Assembly (NCBI GenBank): GCA_948144175.1 | Contig: CANXME010001453.1 | Span: 3,162,001 to 3,226,000, forward strand | Source of the DNA: Closterium sp. NIES-65 | Lineage: Eukaryota > Streptophyta > Zygnematophyceae > Desmidiales > Closteriaceae | Length of the DNA stretch: 64,000 nucleotides | Reading direction: 5' to 3' | Part shown: positions 47,901 to 59,900 of the stretch, piece after piece | How positions within the stretch are numbered: the stretch's first letter is position 1 | Layout: the number at the start of each line of letters is the position of its first letter | The notes under the pieces: model-generated | Database searches by the model: none | What the model was told of the DNA's origin: nothing | The model's input: only the letters and a program-made list of their open reading frames with translations | Position numbers and translations under genes: made by a program

Positions 47901-50900
47901 AGCACTGCCCCATGGCACACCACATGCGCGAGTCATGCGGGCGGAGAGAGGCCGCCTTCCTGTGGTTGGAGAGAAACACGCATAAAGGAAGGGAGAGTGG
48001 GGGTAGCAGTGGATGACGGCTGATGGCTGCTGCAGCTGCTGGGCCTCGTAGCAGCACTGCCCCATGGCACACCACATGCGCAAGTCGTGGGGTCGTAGAG
48101 AGGCCGCCTTCCTGTTAGGCATACAAAGACAGGAAGGAAGGAGAGAGTTAGAGTGGGCGGTAGCAGTGGATGACGGCTGCTGGCTGCTGCAGCTGCTGCG
48201 CCTCGTAGTAGCACTGCCCCATGGCACACCACATGCGCGAGTCATGCTGGCGCAAAGAATCGCATACGTCTGCCCGAGCATACACGAAAACCCCAAACCC
48301 TAAATCAGAGACTCACCAGTAGTAGTAGAGGGCGTAGTAGGGCATCGCAAGAATCTCATACGTCTGCCCGAGCCCGTACCATGTGCGATAATCCCTCGGA
48401 TTAAAATCGACCGCCCTCCTGTAAGCCTGGATCGCCCCGGCACTGTTCTTCATCTCCACATACTCGTGCCCCATCAGCGTCCACGCTGACAGGTAGCAGC
48501 ATTTGAACCTTCCCCTGATGCCAAAACCCGAAACCTTAACCCCTAAACCTTCAACTTAAGCCCCGAATAGAGGGCACTCACCAGTAGTTATAGAGGGCGT
48601 AGTAGTACGGCATGGCGAAACCCTCAACCTCACACCTGAAACCCCAAACCCCAAAGCAAACACTGTCACTCACCGGTAGTAGTAGAGGGCGTAGTAGGGC
48701 ATGGCGAGAATCTCATACGTCTGCCCGAGCCCGTACCACGCCCTATAATCCCTCGGGTTGATATCCACCGCCCGCCTGTACGCTTGAATCGCCCCGGCAC
48801 TGTTCTTCATCTCCACATACTCGTGCCCCATCAGCGTCCACGCTGACAGGTAGCAGCGGTCGAGGCGGAGGGCTCGGCGGAAGTAGGCCACGGCTCGCTC
48901 GTGGCGGCCCTTTAGGGAGAAATAGTTTCCGACGATGCAGCACGTCTCTGGCCGGTACTTGTCAATTTTTGTCACCTGACATGGGGGGAAAGAGGAGGGA
49001 GGGTGTGAAAGCCATGGGGAAGAGGGAAGGAGGGCACACCACGAAACCCATAAGGCAGAGGACCCATAGACCCATGCGGCAAGAGGCAGCGTCCATGCGG
49101 AGAGGTAGCAGCGGTCGAGGCGGAGGGCTCGGCGGAAGTAGGCTACGGCTCGCTCGTGGCGGCCCTTTAGGGAGAAATAGTTTCCGACGATGCAGCACGT
49201 CTCCGGGCGGTATTTATCGATTTTAGTGACCTGAGGGAAGGTGGAGGCAGTGCGCGAAAGCCATGGGGAAGGAATAAGGTACACATGTAAGAAAACCCTG
49301 ATGGCAAGAGGCAGCGTCCACGCGGAGAGGTAGCAGCGGTCGAGGCGGAGGGCTCGGTGGAATGGAAGTAGGCCACTGCACGCTCGTGGCGGCCCTTGAG
49401 GGAGAAGTAGTTTCCAACGATGCAACACGTCTCTGGCCGGTACTTGTCGATTTTAGTGACCTGGAGTGGCAAAAACAAGGGAGACGTGGAGAGGAAACGA
49501 CCACAGCAATGCTTTTAGGGAGAGTTGAGGCGCCTCAAAAGGATCTATGCTTATAATGGAAGAGCAGCAATTCTAAGAGTTGCAAAAGACGTGGAGAGGA
49601 AAAGACCACAGCAATGCTTTTAGGGAGAGTTGGTTTCCTTCCCACTATGCGGCCTGTTTTAGGGCGGTACTTGTCGACCCTTAATGGGGTTGACCAGTCA
49701 ACACCGGTCAACTCTGGTCAACTCACATGTGCTGTGAGGAAAACCCCCCCTTCACCCATGTGCAGGTCAACTCAAGTCAACGCCAGTCAACTTACCCGGT
49801 GCGCCAGGTGGGAGAGCCCAGCAAAGTCCTCCTTCACGTAGAGAATATTTGAAAACGTGTCCATGGCCTCTAGTCTGTACGGGTCAACGCCAGTCAACTC
49901 TGCGAACACAGCCTCTGCCGAGTCAAAGTCCCTCAGGTTGTAGTGCGCCGTTGCTGTTGCTGCTGCCACCCACGTGCTCTGTGGAAAGCCCCCTCCTTTC
50001 CCCGCCGCTTTGCCAGTTCCTCCTGTTGTTGTCTCTCCTGCTCCCCCTGCTGCTGCTGCTGCTGCTGCTGCTGCAGTTCCCCCTCCTTCCCCATCCGCCA
50101 TTCGCCTCCTTTCCCCCTGCTCCCCCTCTGCTTGCTGCGATGAGTGAGAGAGGGAGTGAGAGAAGGAGGAGGAGGCGGAGGAGGAGGAGGAAGGGGGGGA
50201 GGCGAGGTGCAGGCAGAGGGAGAGGGCTTCGGAGTTGCGGTGGAGGGAGAGGAGGAGGGAGGAGAGGGCGAATAGAGTCATCCAGTGGGCAGGGAGGGAG
50301 GGGAGGAGCGAGAGGTAGGTGTCGTGGTCGAGACAGAGGGCCTGGAGGGGAGGGGAGAGTGGGTGAGAAGGGAAGAGAGGGAAGGGGTTGGGGGGAGAAT
50401 AGTGGAGGAGAGAGGAGAGGGCGAAAAGAGTCATCCAGTGAAGGGAAGGGAGGGGAGGAGCGAGAGGTAGGTGTCATGGTCGAGACAGAGGCCGCAGCCT
50501 CGTAATGTCTCCCACCACTAAGTGGTGTTCCTTGAGTGAGAGGTAGGTGTCATGGTCGAGACAGAGAGCCTGAAAGGGAGACATGTAGGGGGGACGAGAG
50601 GGGAGGAACACAGGAGGGAGGAGAGGGCGAATAGAGTCATCCAGTGGGCAGGGAGGGAGGGGAGGAGCGAGAGGTAGGTGTGGTGGTCGAGACAGAGGGC
50701 CTGGAAATGGGTGTGTGGGTGGGAAGGGGAGGGGAGGGAAGGAGTTGGGGGGGAGAATATCGGAGGAGGAAGGAAAGGGCGAAGAGGGTCATCCAATGGC
50801 AAGGGAGGGAGGGGAGGAGGGATAGGTAGGTGTCATGGTCGAGACAGAGGGCCTGGAGGGGGGTGTGTGTGGGAGAGGGCGAAAGAAGGTTGGTGGAGGG

Positions 50901-53900
50901 GCAGCTGAGTTGACAGCGAAAAGGGGATTCAAGAGTGAGAAGAAAAGGGAGGCAAGGTGCAGGCAGAAGACTTTTGCGGCGCCTCACGAGGCGAGGTGCA
51001 GACAGAGGGAGAGGGCTTCGGAGTTGCGGTGGAGGGAGAGGAGGAGAGAGGAGACAAAGAGAGTCATCCAGTGGCAAGGGAGGGATGGGAGGAGGGAGAG
51101 ATAGGTGTCTTGGTCGAGACAGAGGGCCTGGAGCGGAAAGTGGGGCAGGAGCGGGGAGAGGGAAGGGTGGGGGGTGGGGGAGAAACATCGGATCGGAGGA
51201 GGGGAGGGCGAAGAGACCCATCCAGTGGGAAGGAGAGCGTGGGATGGAGAGTAGAAGATTCCACCTCAAAATCTTTCTCAGGACCTACCTCAAAACTTCA
51301 CCTCTATCACATGGTTAAGTCCCAAGGGACCTCTTCACACTCTCACACACTCCTTCACACTCACACTCCTTCACACTCTCACACACTCCTTCACACTCAC
51401 ACTCCTTCACACTCTCACACACTCCCTCACACTCTTCCCCACATACACTCAATCCCAGGGATACTAATCTCTCACCTCTATCTGCTGCCATGCAGCCAGA
51501 TTCCAAGGGTACTCCCGCACACTCCCTGACACTCTCACACACCAACCCCCCTCCCCTCCATCTCATACCCTTCCACACTCTCACTTCCAGAAATACTCTT
51601 CGCTCACCTCTATCTGCTGCCATGCAGCCCAGTTCCAAGGGTACTCCCTCACACTCTTGCACAGCAACCCCCTCCCCCTCTTCCTCACTCTCCTTCACTG
51701 CACGTGATTGTGTGCGTTTGTCAGCGTGCCTGCCACCCTCTCTCTCCTCATCTGCTGCCATGCAGCCCAGTTCCATTCCAAGGGCACTCCCGCACACTCT
51801 CACACAGCAACCCCCGCGCCTCCCCCTCTCTCCCCCTCTGCGCCAACACTACCCCCACCAGATACCTCCCCCACGCATCCAGCCTGCCTTGTGATTGGCC
51901 ACAAAGTCCCTCCCAGGGATACTACTCGCTCACCTCTATCTGCTGCCATGCAGCCCAAATCCAAGGAAACTCCCTCAAACTCTCCCACGCACTCTCCCAC
52001 GCACTCTCCCACGCACTCTCCCACGCACTCTCCCACGCACTCTCCCACGCACCCTCCCTCACACTCACTTCAAGGGTATACCCTCACCTCTATTTGCTGC
52101 CACGCAGCCCAGTTCCAAGGGTATTCCCGCACACTCTCACACAGAGCCACCCGCGCCTCCCCCTCTCTCCCCCTCTGCGACAACACCACTCCCAGCAGAT
52201 ACCTCCCCCACGCATCCAGCCTTCCTGCCGCCCGCTCCCGCTCCAGCTCAGCCTGGACACGTGGCAGCTCAGGATTGGCCACAGGAGACGCGGGGTTGTC
52301 CGGGGAGGAGGAGGTGGGGTGGGCAGGGAAGGGTATGGGCTGCTGCTGCTGGTTGGTTCCCGGGAGAGTTTGCTGCTGGGATGAGGTTTCTAGAATGATT
52401 TCTTCCTTGCGTTTCTCCCCTGCCTGAAAAGGGGGGGGTGAGGGGAGGGGGGGGGGAATGATGAGGGAAGGAGGGAAATGATGGAAGAACAGGGAACGGG
52501 CGGGTACTGCTGCTGCTGGTTGGTTTTTGAGGCGCCTCAAAAGAAGAGCAGGGTACGGGCGGGTACTGCTGCTGCTGGTTGGTTTTTGAGGCGCCTCACA
52601 AGACTTTTGAGGCGCCTTGTCGGAGTTCTTCCCTTCTCCTTCCTCACTCCTCCCTTGCCCCTGCCTCTTCCCTGCCTTGTGTCCTCACCTTCTTCCCTGC
52701 CTTGTGTCCTCACCTTCTTCCCTGCCTTGTGTCCTCACCTTCTTCCCTGCCTTGTGTCCTCACCTTCTTCCCTGCCTTGTGTCCTCACCTTCTTCCCTGC
52801 CTTGTGTCCTCACCTTCTTCCCTGCCTTGTGTCCTCACCTTCTTCCCTGCCTTGTGTCCTCACCTTCTTCCCTGCCTTGTGTCCTCACCTTCTTCCCTGC
52901 CTTGTGTCCTCACCTTCTTCCCTGCCTTGTGTCCTCACCTTCTTCCCTGCCTTGTGTCCTCACCTTCTTCCCTGCCTTGTGTCCTCACCTTCTTCCCTGC
53001 CTTGTGTCCTCACCTTCTTCCCTGCCTTGTGTCCTCACCTTCTTCCCTGCCTTGTGTCCTCACCTTCTTCCCTGCCTTGTGTCCTCACCTTCTTCCCTGC
53101 CTTGTGTCCTCACCTTCTTCCCTGCCTTGTGTCCTCACCTTCTTCCCTGCCTTGTGTCCTCACCTTCTTCCCTGCCTTGTGTCCTCACCTTCTTCCCTGC
53201 CTTGTGTCCTCACCTTCTTCCCTGCCTTGTGTCCTCACCTTCTTCCCTGCCTTGTGTCCTCACCTTCTTCCCTGCCTTGTGTCCTCACCTTCTTCCCTGC
53301 CTTGTGTCCTCACCTTCTTCCCTGCCTTGTGTCCTCACCTTCTTCCCTGCCTTGTGTCCTCACCTTCTTCCCTGCCTTGTGTCCTCACCTTCTTCCCTGC
53401 CTTGTGTCCTCACCTTCTTCCCTGCCTTGTGTCCTCACCTTCTTCCCTGCCTTGTGTCCTCACCTTCTTCCCTTCCTTCTTATTCTCGCCTTTCCCCACC
53501 TTGTGCTGTTCCCACTCCTGTCACCCTGTTCCCTTCTGCGTTCTCAGCCACTACCTGCCCCCTCCTGTGCTCGTGCTCGAGCTGCTCGGGCGCGAGTCAC
53601 ATGACTCTCAGCTGAGGACGGCTGCTCTTCAGTCCTGCCGTGCAGGTCTGGTGGTCCCCGGTCTGTTCTCCCTTCTTCTTCTCCAACACTAGCACTCCCA
53701 CGCCTCGCACTGCTCGCGCCCTCCCCTTCACTCTTCCCTATTCCACAGCTAGTGTATCCTTCTTTGCCCCTCTCTTCCCGTCCCACCTCTCTAGCCGCCC
53801 TTATCCCCTTGCCTTCCTGCTGCTGCCACTGCTCACGGCTGCACGCATCCCTCAACTGCACGGTATGTAGGTCCTCCACCGATACCGGTATCACCTCCTC

Positions 53901-56900
53901 CAAGTGTTCCGCTGCCTTAGCTTGCTCCCATGCCGCCCGGTTCTCCGCTTCTTCCATTGCATGGTCTGCCTTTTCCCCTGTTGCTAGGGGCTCCCCTGCC
54001 CCCACTTCCTCACTCTCCTGCTCTGCTCCCCCCAGCAGCTCTGGCCTTCCTTCCCGCAGCTTACTCACATGCTGCTCCGCCAGCTTGTTTCCCTGCGCTT
54101 GCTCCTCTGCTTGCATCCGATCCTTCATTGTCACGCCAGTCTTTGCCCCTGCCCTGATTTCCCCGAACAACTCCGCTGTCCTTAGCGCTGGCTGCCAACC
54201 ACTCCCTCCCATGTCTGTACTGCTCAGCTCCTTCTTCCCTCCTTTCTTCACCGCTCCCCCCTTCTCGCCCTTCCCTTCCGCATCTGCTGTCGCTGGTACA
54301 CACGGCCTTGCCCCCGCCTCTACGTCCCTCTCTTCTACTTCTCCTGCTGCAATTTCGCTCACTCCTGCCCCCACCTGCTCGTCCTTCTCTTCTGCTTCCG
54401 CGGCTGCTGGTACGCACGCCCAGGTCCCCTCCCTCGCATTCTTCCCTTCCCCTTCTGTGGCTGCCCATTCCTTCACCTTTTCATTCATCCCTTCAGTGCC
54501 TGCTGCTACTAATTCGCACACTCCCGCCTCCTCCTTCTCGTCCTTCTCTTCCCCTTCTGCCAATGCCCATTCCCTCACCTGCTCATTCTTCCCTTCAGTG
54601 TCTGCTGCTACAAATTCACACCCTCCCGCCTTCTCCTTCTCGTCCTTCTCTTCCCCTTCTGCCACTGCCCATTCCCTCACCTTCTCATCCTTCTCCTCCT
54701 CTCCTGCCACTGCCCATGCCCTCACCTTCGTTGCTTGCTCCCTTCCTCCGTCCCTGCCCCCACTGCGCAGCCCCATGACTGCACTGCTACGAAGCACTGC
54801 ACCGGCATATTCTGGCTCCTGCTCCTTTTCCTCTTCCTCCTCTTCCTTCCTTACATACAACCCCACCTGCCCCTCTGTTCTTTCTCTGAGCGCCCGCCCT
54901 TTCCTTCCGTCTCTGCCCCCACTGCGCAGACCCAGTTCCTCATGGCTACGTAACGCCAGGCATGTGTACTCTGGCTCCTGCCCCTCCTCCTCTTCTGCTC
55001 CTTCTTCCCTCACGTACAACCCAGCCTCCTTCTCCTTACTTCCTCCCAGGGCCTGCAACTCCGCCCGCAATTTCCTTATCTGGCTCTCAATCTCCTCTGT
55101 TGACCCTTTCCTTCCGCCTGTCCCTTTATCGCAGTCCCTTGCCTCATGCCCCCTTTCCCCACACTCTTTACATGTCGGTGCCTCCGGACAGTCCCTTCGG
55201 CGGTGCCCTGGCTTCCCAAATACATCGCAGTTCCTGCAGTGCATCCTTATGTGCCCCGGCTGCCCACAGCGGTAACAAGTGCGTGTCTCTGTCCTTTTCT
55301 CCAGCCTGCTCTCTTCTCCTGTTCCCTCCCCTGGTATCATCGCCGCTGCCCAGGTAGGACTCTTCTTCTCTATCGTCCTTGGCAGGTATACCTCGTACTT
55401 CCTCTGCGCGAGCTCCACCCGCTCCGCTAACTCGAACACCTCTTCTGGTGTTGCATCTGCTCCTAGCTCATAGACTCTCATTCTCAACCCTCCTGCCAAT
55501 CCCTTGTCTAAACCGTTCAGAAACTTGCTAATGATCATGCTGCTGTCCGTGCACACCACATCTTCCGCCAGGTTCGTTAACCGTCCGTAGTATGTCAGCA
55601 GTGACTCCTCATCCCTTTGCCTAAACTCCTGAAATTCCCGAATGCGCACTGCCGTATGCCCAGGGAACTGCTTTCTTAGGCGCTCCAGGAACAGTACCGT
55701 TGGGTCCTCGTCATCCTCTTCTGCCCTCCTCAGCCATTCACCAATCTTCATGCGATACAGAGTCTCTGCTTCTCCTCCCAACGTGCTTGGCAGGCTCAGG
55801 AAGAACTCGATCGGGTCCATCCCGCTTCTGTCGCATCGGTATTTAACACTGCTGATCTGCATCAAGTAATTTTTCAGACTTGGGCCGGTTTTCTCGTTTC
55901 CCGTGAAGCGTACTGGCACCTCCACTCGCGGCTGTGCTGTTGCGCCCCACTTCCCTGTTTCCCAGCTCTCCGTCCCTCCTCGCTCAGACACCATAACCCC
56001 TCTCCTCCTCTCCTGTTCTCCCCTGCTGCGTGTGCTGGTTCCGTACAGCACTCGCTCTAATCCTTCCCTAGCCGCTCTTGCTCCCGCAGATCCTTCGCCG
56101 TGACGCCCCGGCCTCCTCGGGCCCATCGGGCTAGTGCTCCTCCCTCGCGCATCTTCACGCTCCTCCCAGCGCCTCTCTGCATCTTCCCAACGCTTCTCTC
56201 CCCTTGCAGGGGACCGCTCCTGGTACCGTCGCCCTCTGTCCTCTCGCTGTCGCTCCTTCTCTGCTGCCCTCGAGACTTCTGGTGTCCGCACACCTTCTCT
56301 CTTGCCTCGCCAGTCCTCCTCGCGCCTCCACTCCCTTCCTCTTTCCGGTGAGTCCCACCTGTCTCTTTCCTCATAATCTCCACACTCTTCCCAGCCTCGG
56401 CGTTCCTGGTCCCGTTTCCCCCTTTCCCTTTTTCTTCCTGCCTCTTCACCCCCTTGGTATCGCTCTCCTTCGCCCCTCCTCTCACGGCTCTCTCTCTCGG
56501 GCCACCTTCTTGCTTCTTTGCTTGTTTCCTTTGCAGCCCTTCTCTCTGCCCACAGGTGTTCTTCTACTTTCTCACGGCGCGCTCCCGCCTGTTCCCTTGA
56601 GGCGCTGGGTGGCGATCGTATGCTACCCCTGCCTTGCGCCTTCTCCGCTGGCCGCCGCCTCCTTGCTGGCGAGTGCTGAACGCGCTTTCCTTCGTAATCC
56701 TCGTCCTCCTCCTCTTCTGACCATTCCAGCGATCTCCCTTCTCCCATCGCCATACGCCTCCTGCCCGCACGGCCTTGTCCTGGCTCGGGCGAACGATACA
56801 CTCCTGCTGGTGCAGCACGCCTCTTCTCCTCCTCCCCTCGCTCCCTTGACCAGGGCTCAGCTGCTTTGCTCCTGCTGCGCATCGCTTCACTCCCGCGCAC

Positions 56901-59900
56901 CTCCTCTGGCGCGCGTTCTGCCTCCGCGCGATTCCCCTCGCGCCTCGCTTCCTTCCCGCACACCTCCTCTGGCGCGCGATCTGCATCCGCGCGATTCCCC
57001 TGGCGCCTCTCTTGACTCCCGCGCACCTCCTCTGGCGCGCGATCTGCATCCGCGCGATTCCCCTGGCGCCTCGCTTGACTCCCGCGCACCTCCTCTGGCG
57101 CGCGATCTGCATCCGCGCGATTCCCCTGGCGCCTCGCTTGACTCCCGCGCACCTCCTCTGGCGCGCGATCTGCATCCGCGCGATTCCCCTGGCGCCTCGC
57201 TTGACTCCCGCGCACCTCCTCTGGCGCGCGATCTGCATCCGCGCGATTCCCCTGGCGCCTCGCTTGACTCCCGCGCACCTCCTCTGGCGCGCGATCTGCC
57301 TCCGCGCGATTCCCCTGGCATTTCGCGCCGCCCCCACCCATTCCGTTGGTCGCGCCATCTGCCTCTGCGCTCCCGCGTCGCCTTGCACCACTCCCACACA
57401 CTTCGTCTGTCGAGCGATTTAATCCCGTCGCCTCTCCGCGTTCTTCACGTTTTTCTCCACGACGCCTCTCGCCTGCCTTGCGCATGTCGCCCGGTGAGTG
57501 ATCTTCTTCCTCGTCCATGGGATCACCCTCCGCCAACTTCTCGCCGTCCGCCTCCTTCGCCAACATCAGCGAGTCCGTCTCATCGGCATCCTCCTGACGC
57601 CTTACTCCCGCGCCCCGCTGGCCTCTTGCCAGATCCCAGGGATCGCTCCTCGACGGCTGGGGTCCTGGCGCCGATCTCATCTGCAGACCGAGCTCGCCTT
57701 CACCGTGCAGTCCGTCACTGGTCGCCTTCCAATCCGCCCGATCCGCCTCTCTGCTAGGCGAGCGACCTGGCGAACTTCCCCGCTCCTTTGAGCGCATCCT
57801 TCGCGACGGCGGTATCTCCCGCTGCGAGTACGTCCGCTGCCACCGCAGCTCATGGCAGTCCATACTGCCTATCTGTTTCTCTCGTCTTGTGAGAAGTTTA
57901 CTCTCCCACAAGATGGCTGCCCACAGTGGCTTAGTCACCTAGCTAGCGTAGCCTTGTTGCGGTAACGTTATCCACTATATGAGGCAAACAAGACGAGAGA
58001 ACAGGTTTGCTATGCTAGGCTAGGCTATTTGTGCTTGGCTGCCCAGTCGCGAGTAACTCAGCGTGCTGGGTTGAGCTCGAGCCGCCTAGGCCTTGGAGTG
58101 GCCCTCGCCAGATTGCCTGTCTCCCGAGGTTCCTGAAATTGTCCCCGACGCGCCCTGTAACCCCCGATGCTACCCAACTTCTCGCTACTCTCTATAACCC
58201 AACTACCCCACATGCAGATTGAATAACACTCGCTACACCACTTCTACACCTAATTAGCACATGTCTCCAATATGATGCTCTTACCATTATATTTGGTGAC
58301 AGCCTCAAAAGAAGAGCAGGGTACGGGCGGGTACTGCTGCTGCTGGTTGGTTTTTGAGGCGCCTCAAAAGAAGAGCAGGGTACGGGCGGGTACTGCTGCT
58401 GCTGGTTGGTTTTTGAGGCGCCTCAAAAGACTTTTGAGGCGCCTCAAAAGAAGAGCAGGGTACGGGCGGGTACTGCTGCTGCTGGTTGGTTTTTGAGGCG
58501 CCTCAAAAGACTTTTGAGGCGCCTCAAAAGAAGAGCAGGGTACGGGCGGGTACTGCTGCTGCTGGTTGGTTTATGAGGCGCCTCAAAAGACTTTTGAGGC
58601 GCCTCAAAAGAAGAGCAGGGTACGGGCGGGTACTGCTGCTGCTGGTTGGTTTTTGAGGCGCCTCACAAGACTTTTGAGGCGCCTCAAAAGAAGAGCAGGG
58701 TACGGGCGGGTACTGCTGCTGCTGGTTGGTTTTTGAGGCGCCTCACAAGACTTTTGAGGCGCCTCAAAAGAAGAGCAGGGTACGGGCGGGTACTGCTGCT
58801 GCTGGTTGGTTTTTGAGGCGCCTCACAAAACTTTTGAGGCGCCTCAAAAGAAGAGTAGGGTACGGGCGGGTACTGCTGCTGCTGGTTGGTTTTTGAGGCG
58901 CCTCACAAGACTTTTGAGGCGCCTCAAAAGAAGAGCAGGGTACGGGCGGGTACTGCTGCTGCTGGTTGGTTCCCGGGAGGGTCTGCTGCTGGGATGAGGT
59001 TTCTAGAATGATTTCTTCCTTGCGTTTCTCGCCTGCCTGTAGGGATAAGGGGGAATGGAACACAGTGAGAATGGAGGAGGGGGATGGGTGGGTGGGTGGG
59101 TGTTGCTGCTGCTGGTTGGTTCCCGGGAGGGTCTGCTGCTGAGATGAAGTCTCTAGGATGATTTCTTCTTTGCGCTTCTCCCCTGCCTGCAGGGGTGGGT
59201 TTGATAGGGGAGGGAGGGGAGTGATGGGTGGGCAGGGAAGGGTATGTGCTGCTGCTGCTGGTTGGTTTACGGGAGGGTCTGCTGCTGGTTGGTTTAAGGG
59301 AGGGTCTGCTGCTGGTTGGTTTACGGCTTTAGAATGATCTCTTCCTTGCGCTTCTCCCCTGCCTGTAGCTGTGAGTGAGGAACAGCTGTAACGAAGAGGG
59401 ACTGGTGGGTGAGTGGATTGGTGGGTGAGTGGATTGGTGGGTGAGTGGATTGGTGGGTGAGTGGATTGGTGGGTGAGTGGATTGGTGGGTGAGTGGATTG
59501 GTGGGTGAGTGGATTGGTGGGTGAGTGGATTGGTGGGTGAGTGGATTGGTGGGTGAGTGGATGTTAGTGGTGGTGGTAGTTAGCCGATTATTGAGTCGAC
59601 TAGAATATTGTTAGTGGTGGTGGTTAAGTGAGTATGTGCTGCTTGTGGTGCTCCCTCTCTCACTCACAAGGTAGAGCGCATAGCAGCGCAGGAACAGGGC
59701 TCGCCTCCCTTGAACCCCCTCCAGCACGTTTGCCGCCCTCCTGAACTCCCTCACATCAAACAGCGCCCGCGCAAACAACACCTCGTCTTGTGGCACCTCA
59801 ATCATCGTATCACTCACCAGGTAGAGTGCATAGCAGCGCAGGAACAAAGCCCTCCTCCCCCCCACCCCTTCGAGCACATGTGCTGCCCTCCTGAACTCCC

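Noticed and set aside
52478-53692. Three overlapping plus-strand ORFs of 330-400 codons
   Set aside because: They are translations of a 25-bp minisatellite whose unit lacks stops; the unit length makes all frames open.
53752-57757. Long plus-strand ORFs opposite the gag-only frame
   Set aside because: They are low-complexity antisense shadows of a charged, repetitive coding strand with no recognisable domain.
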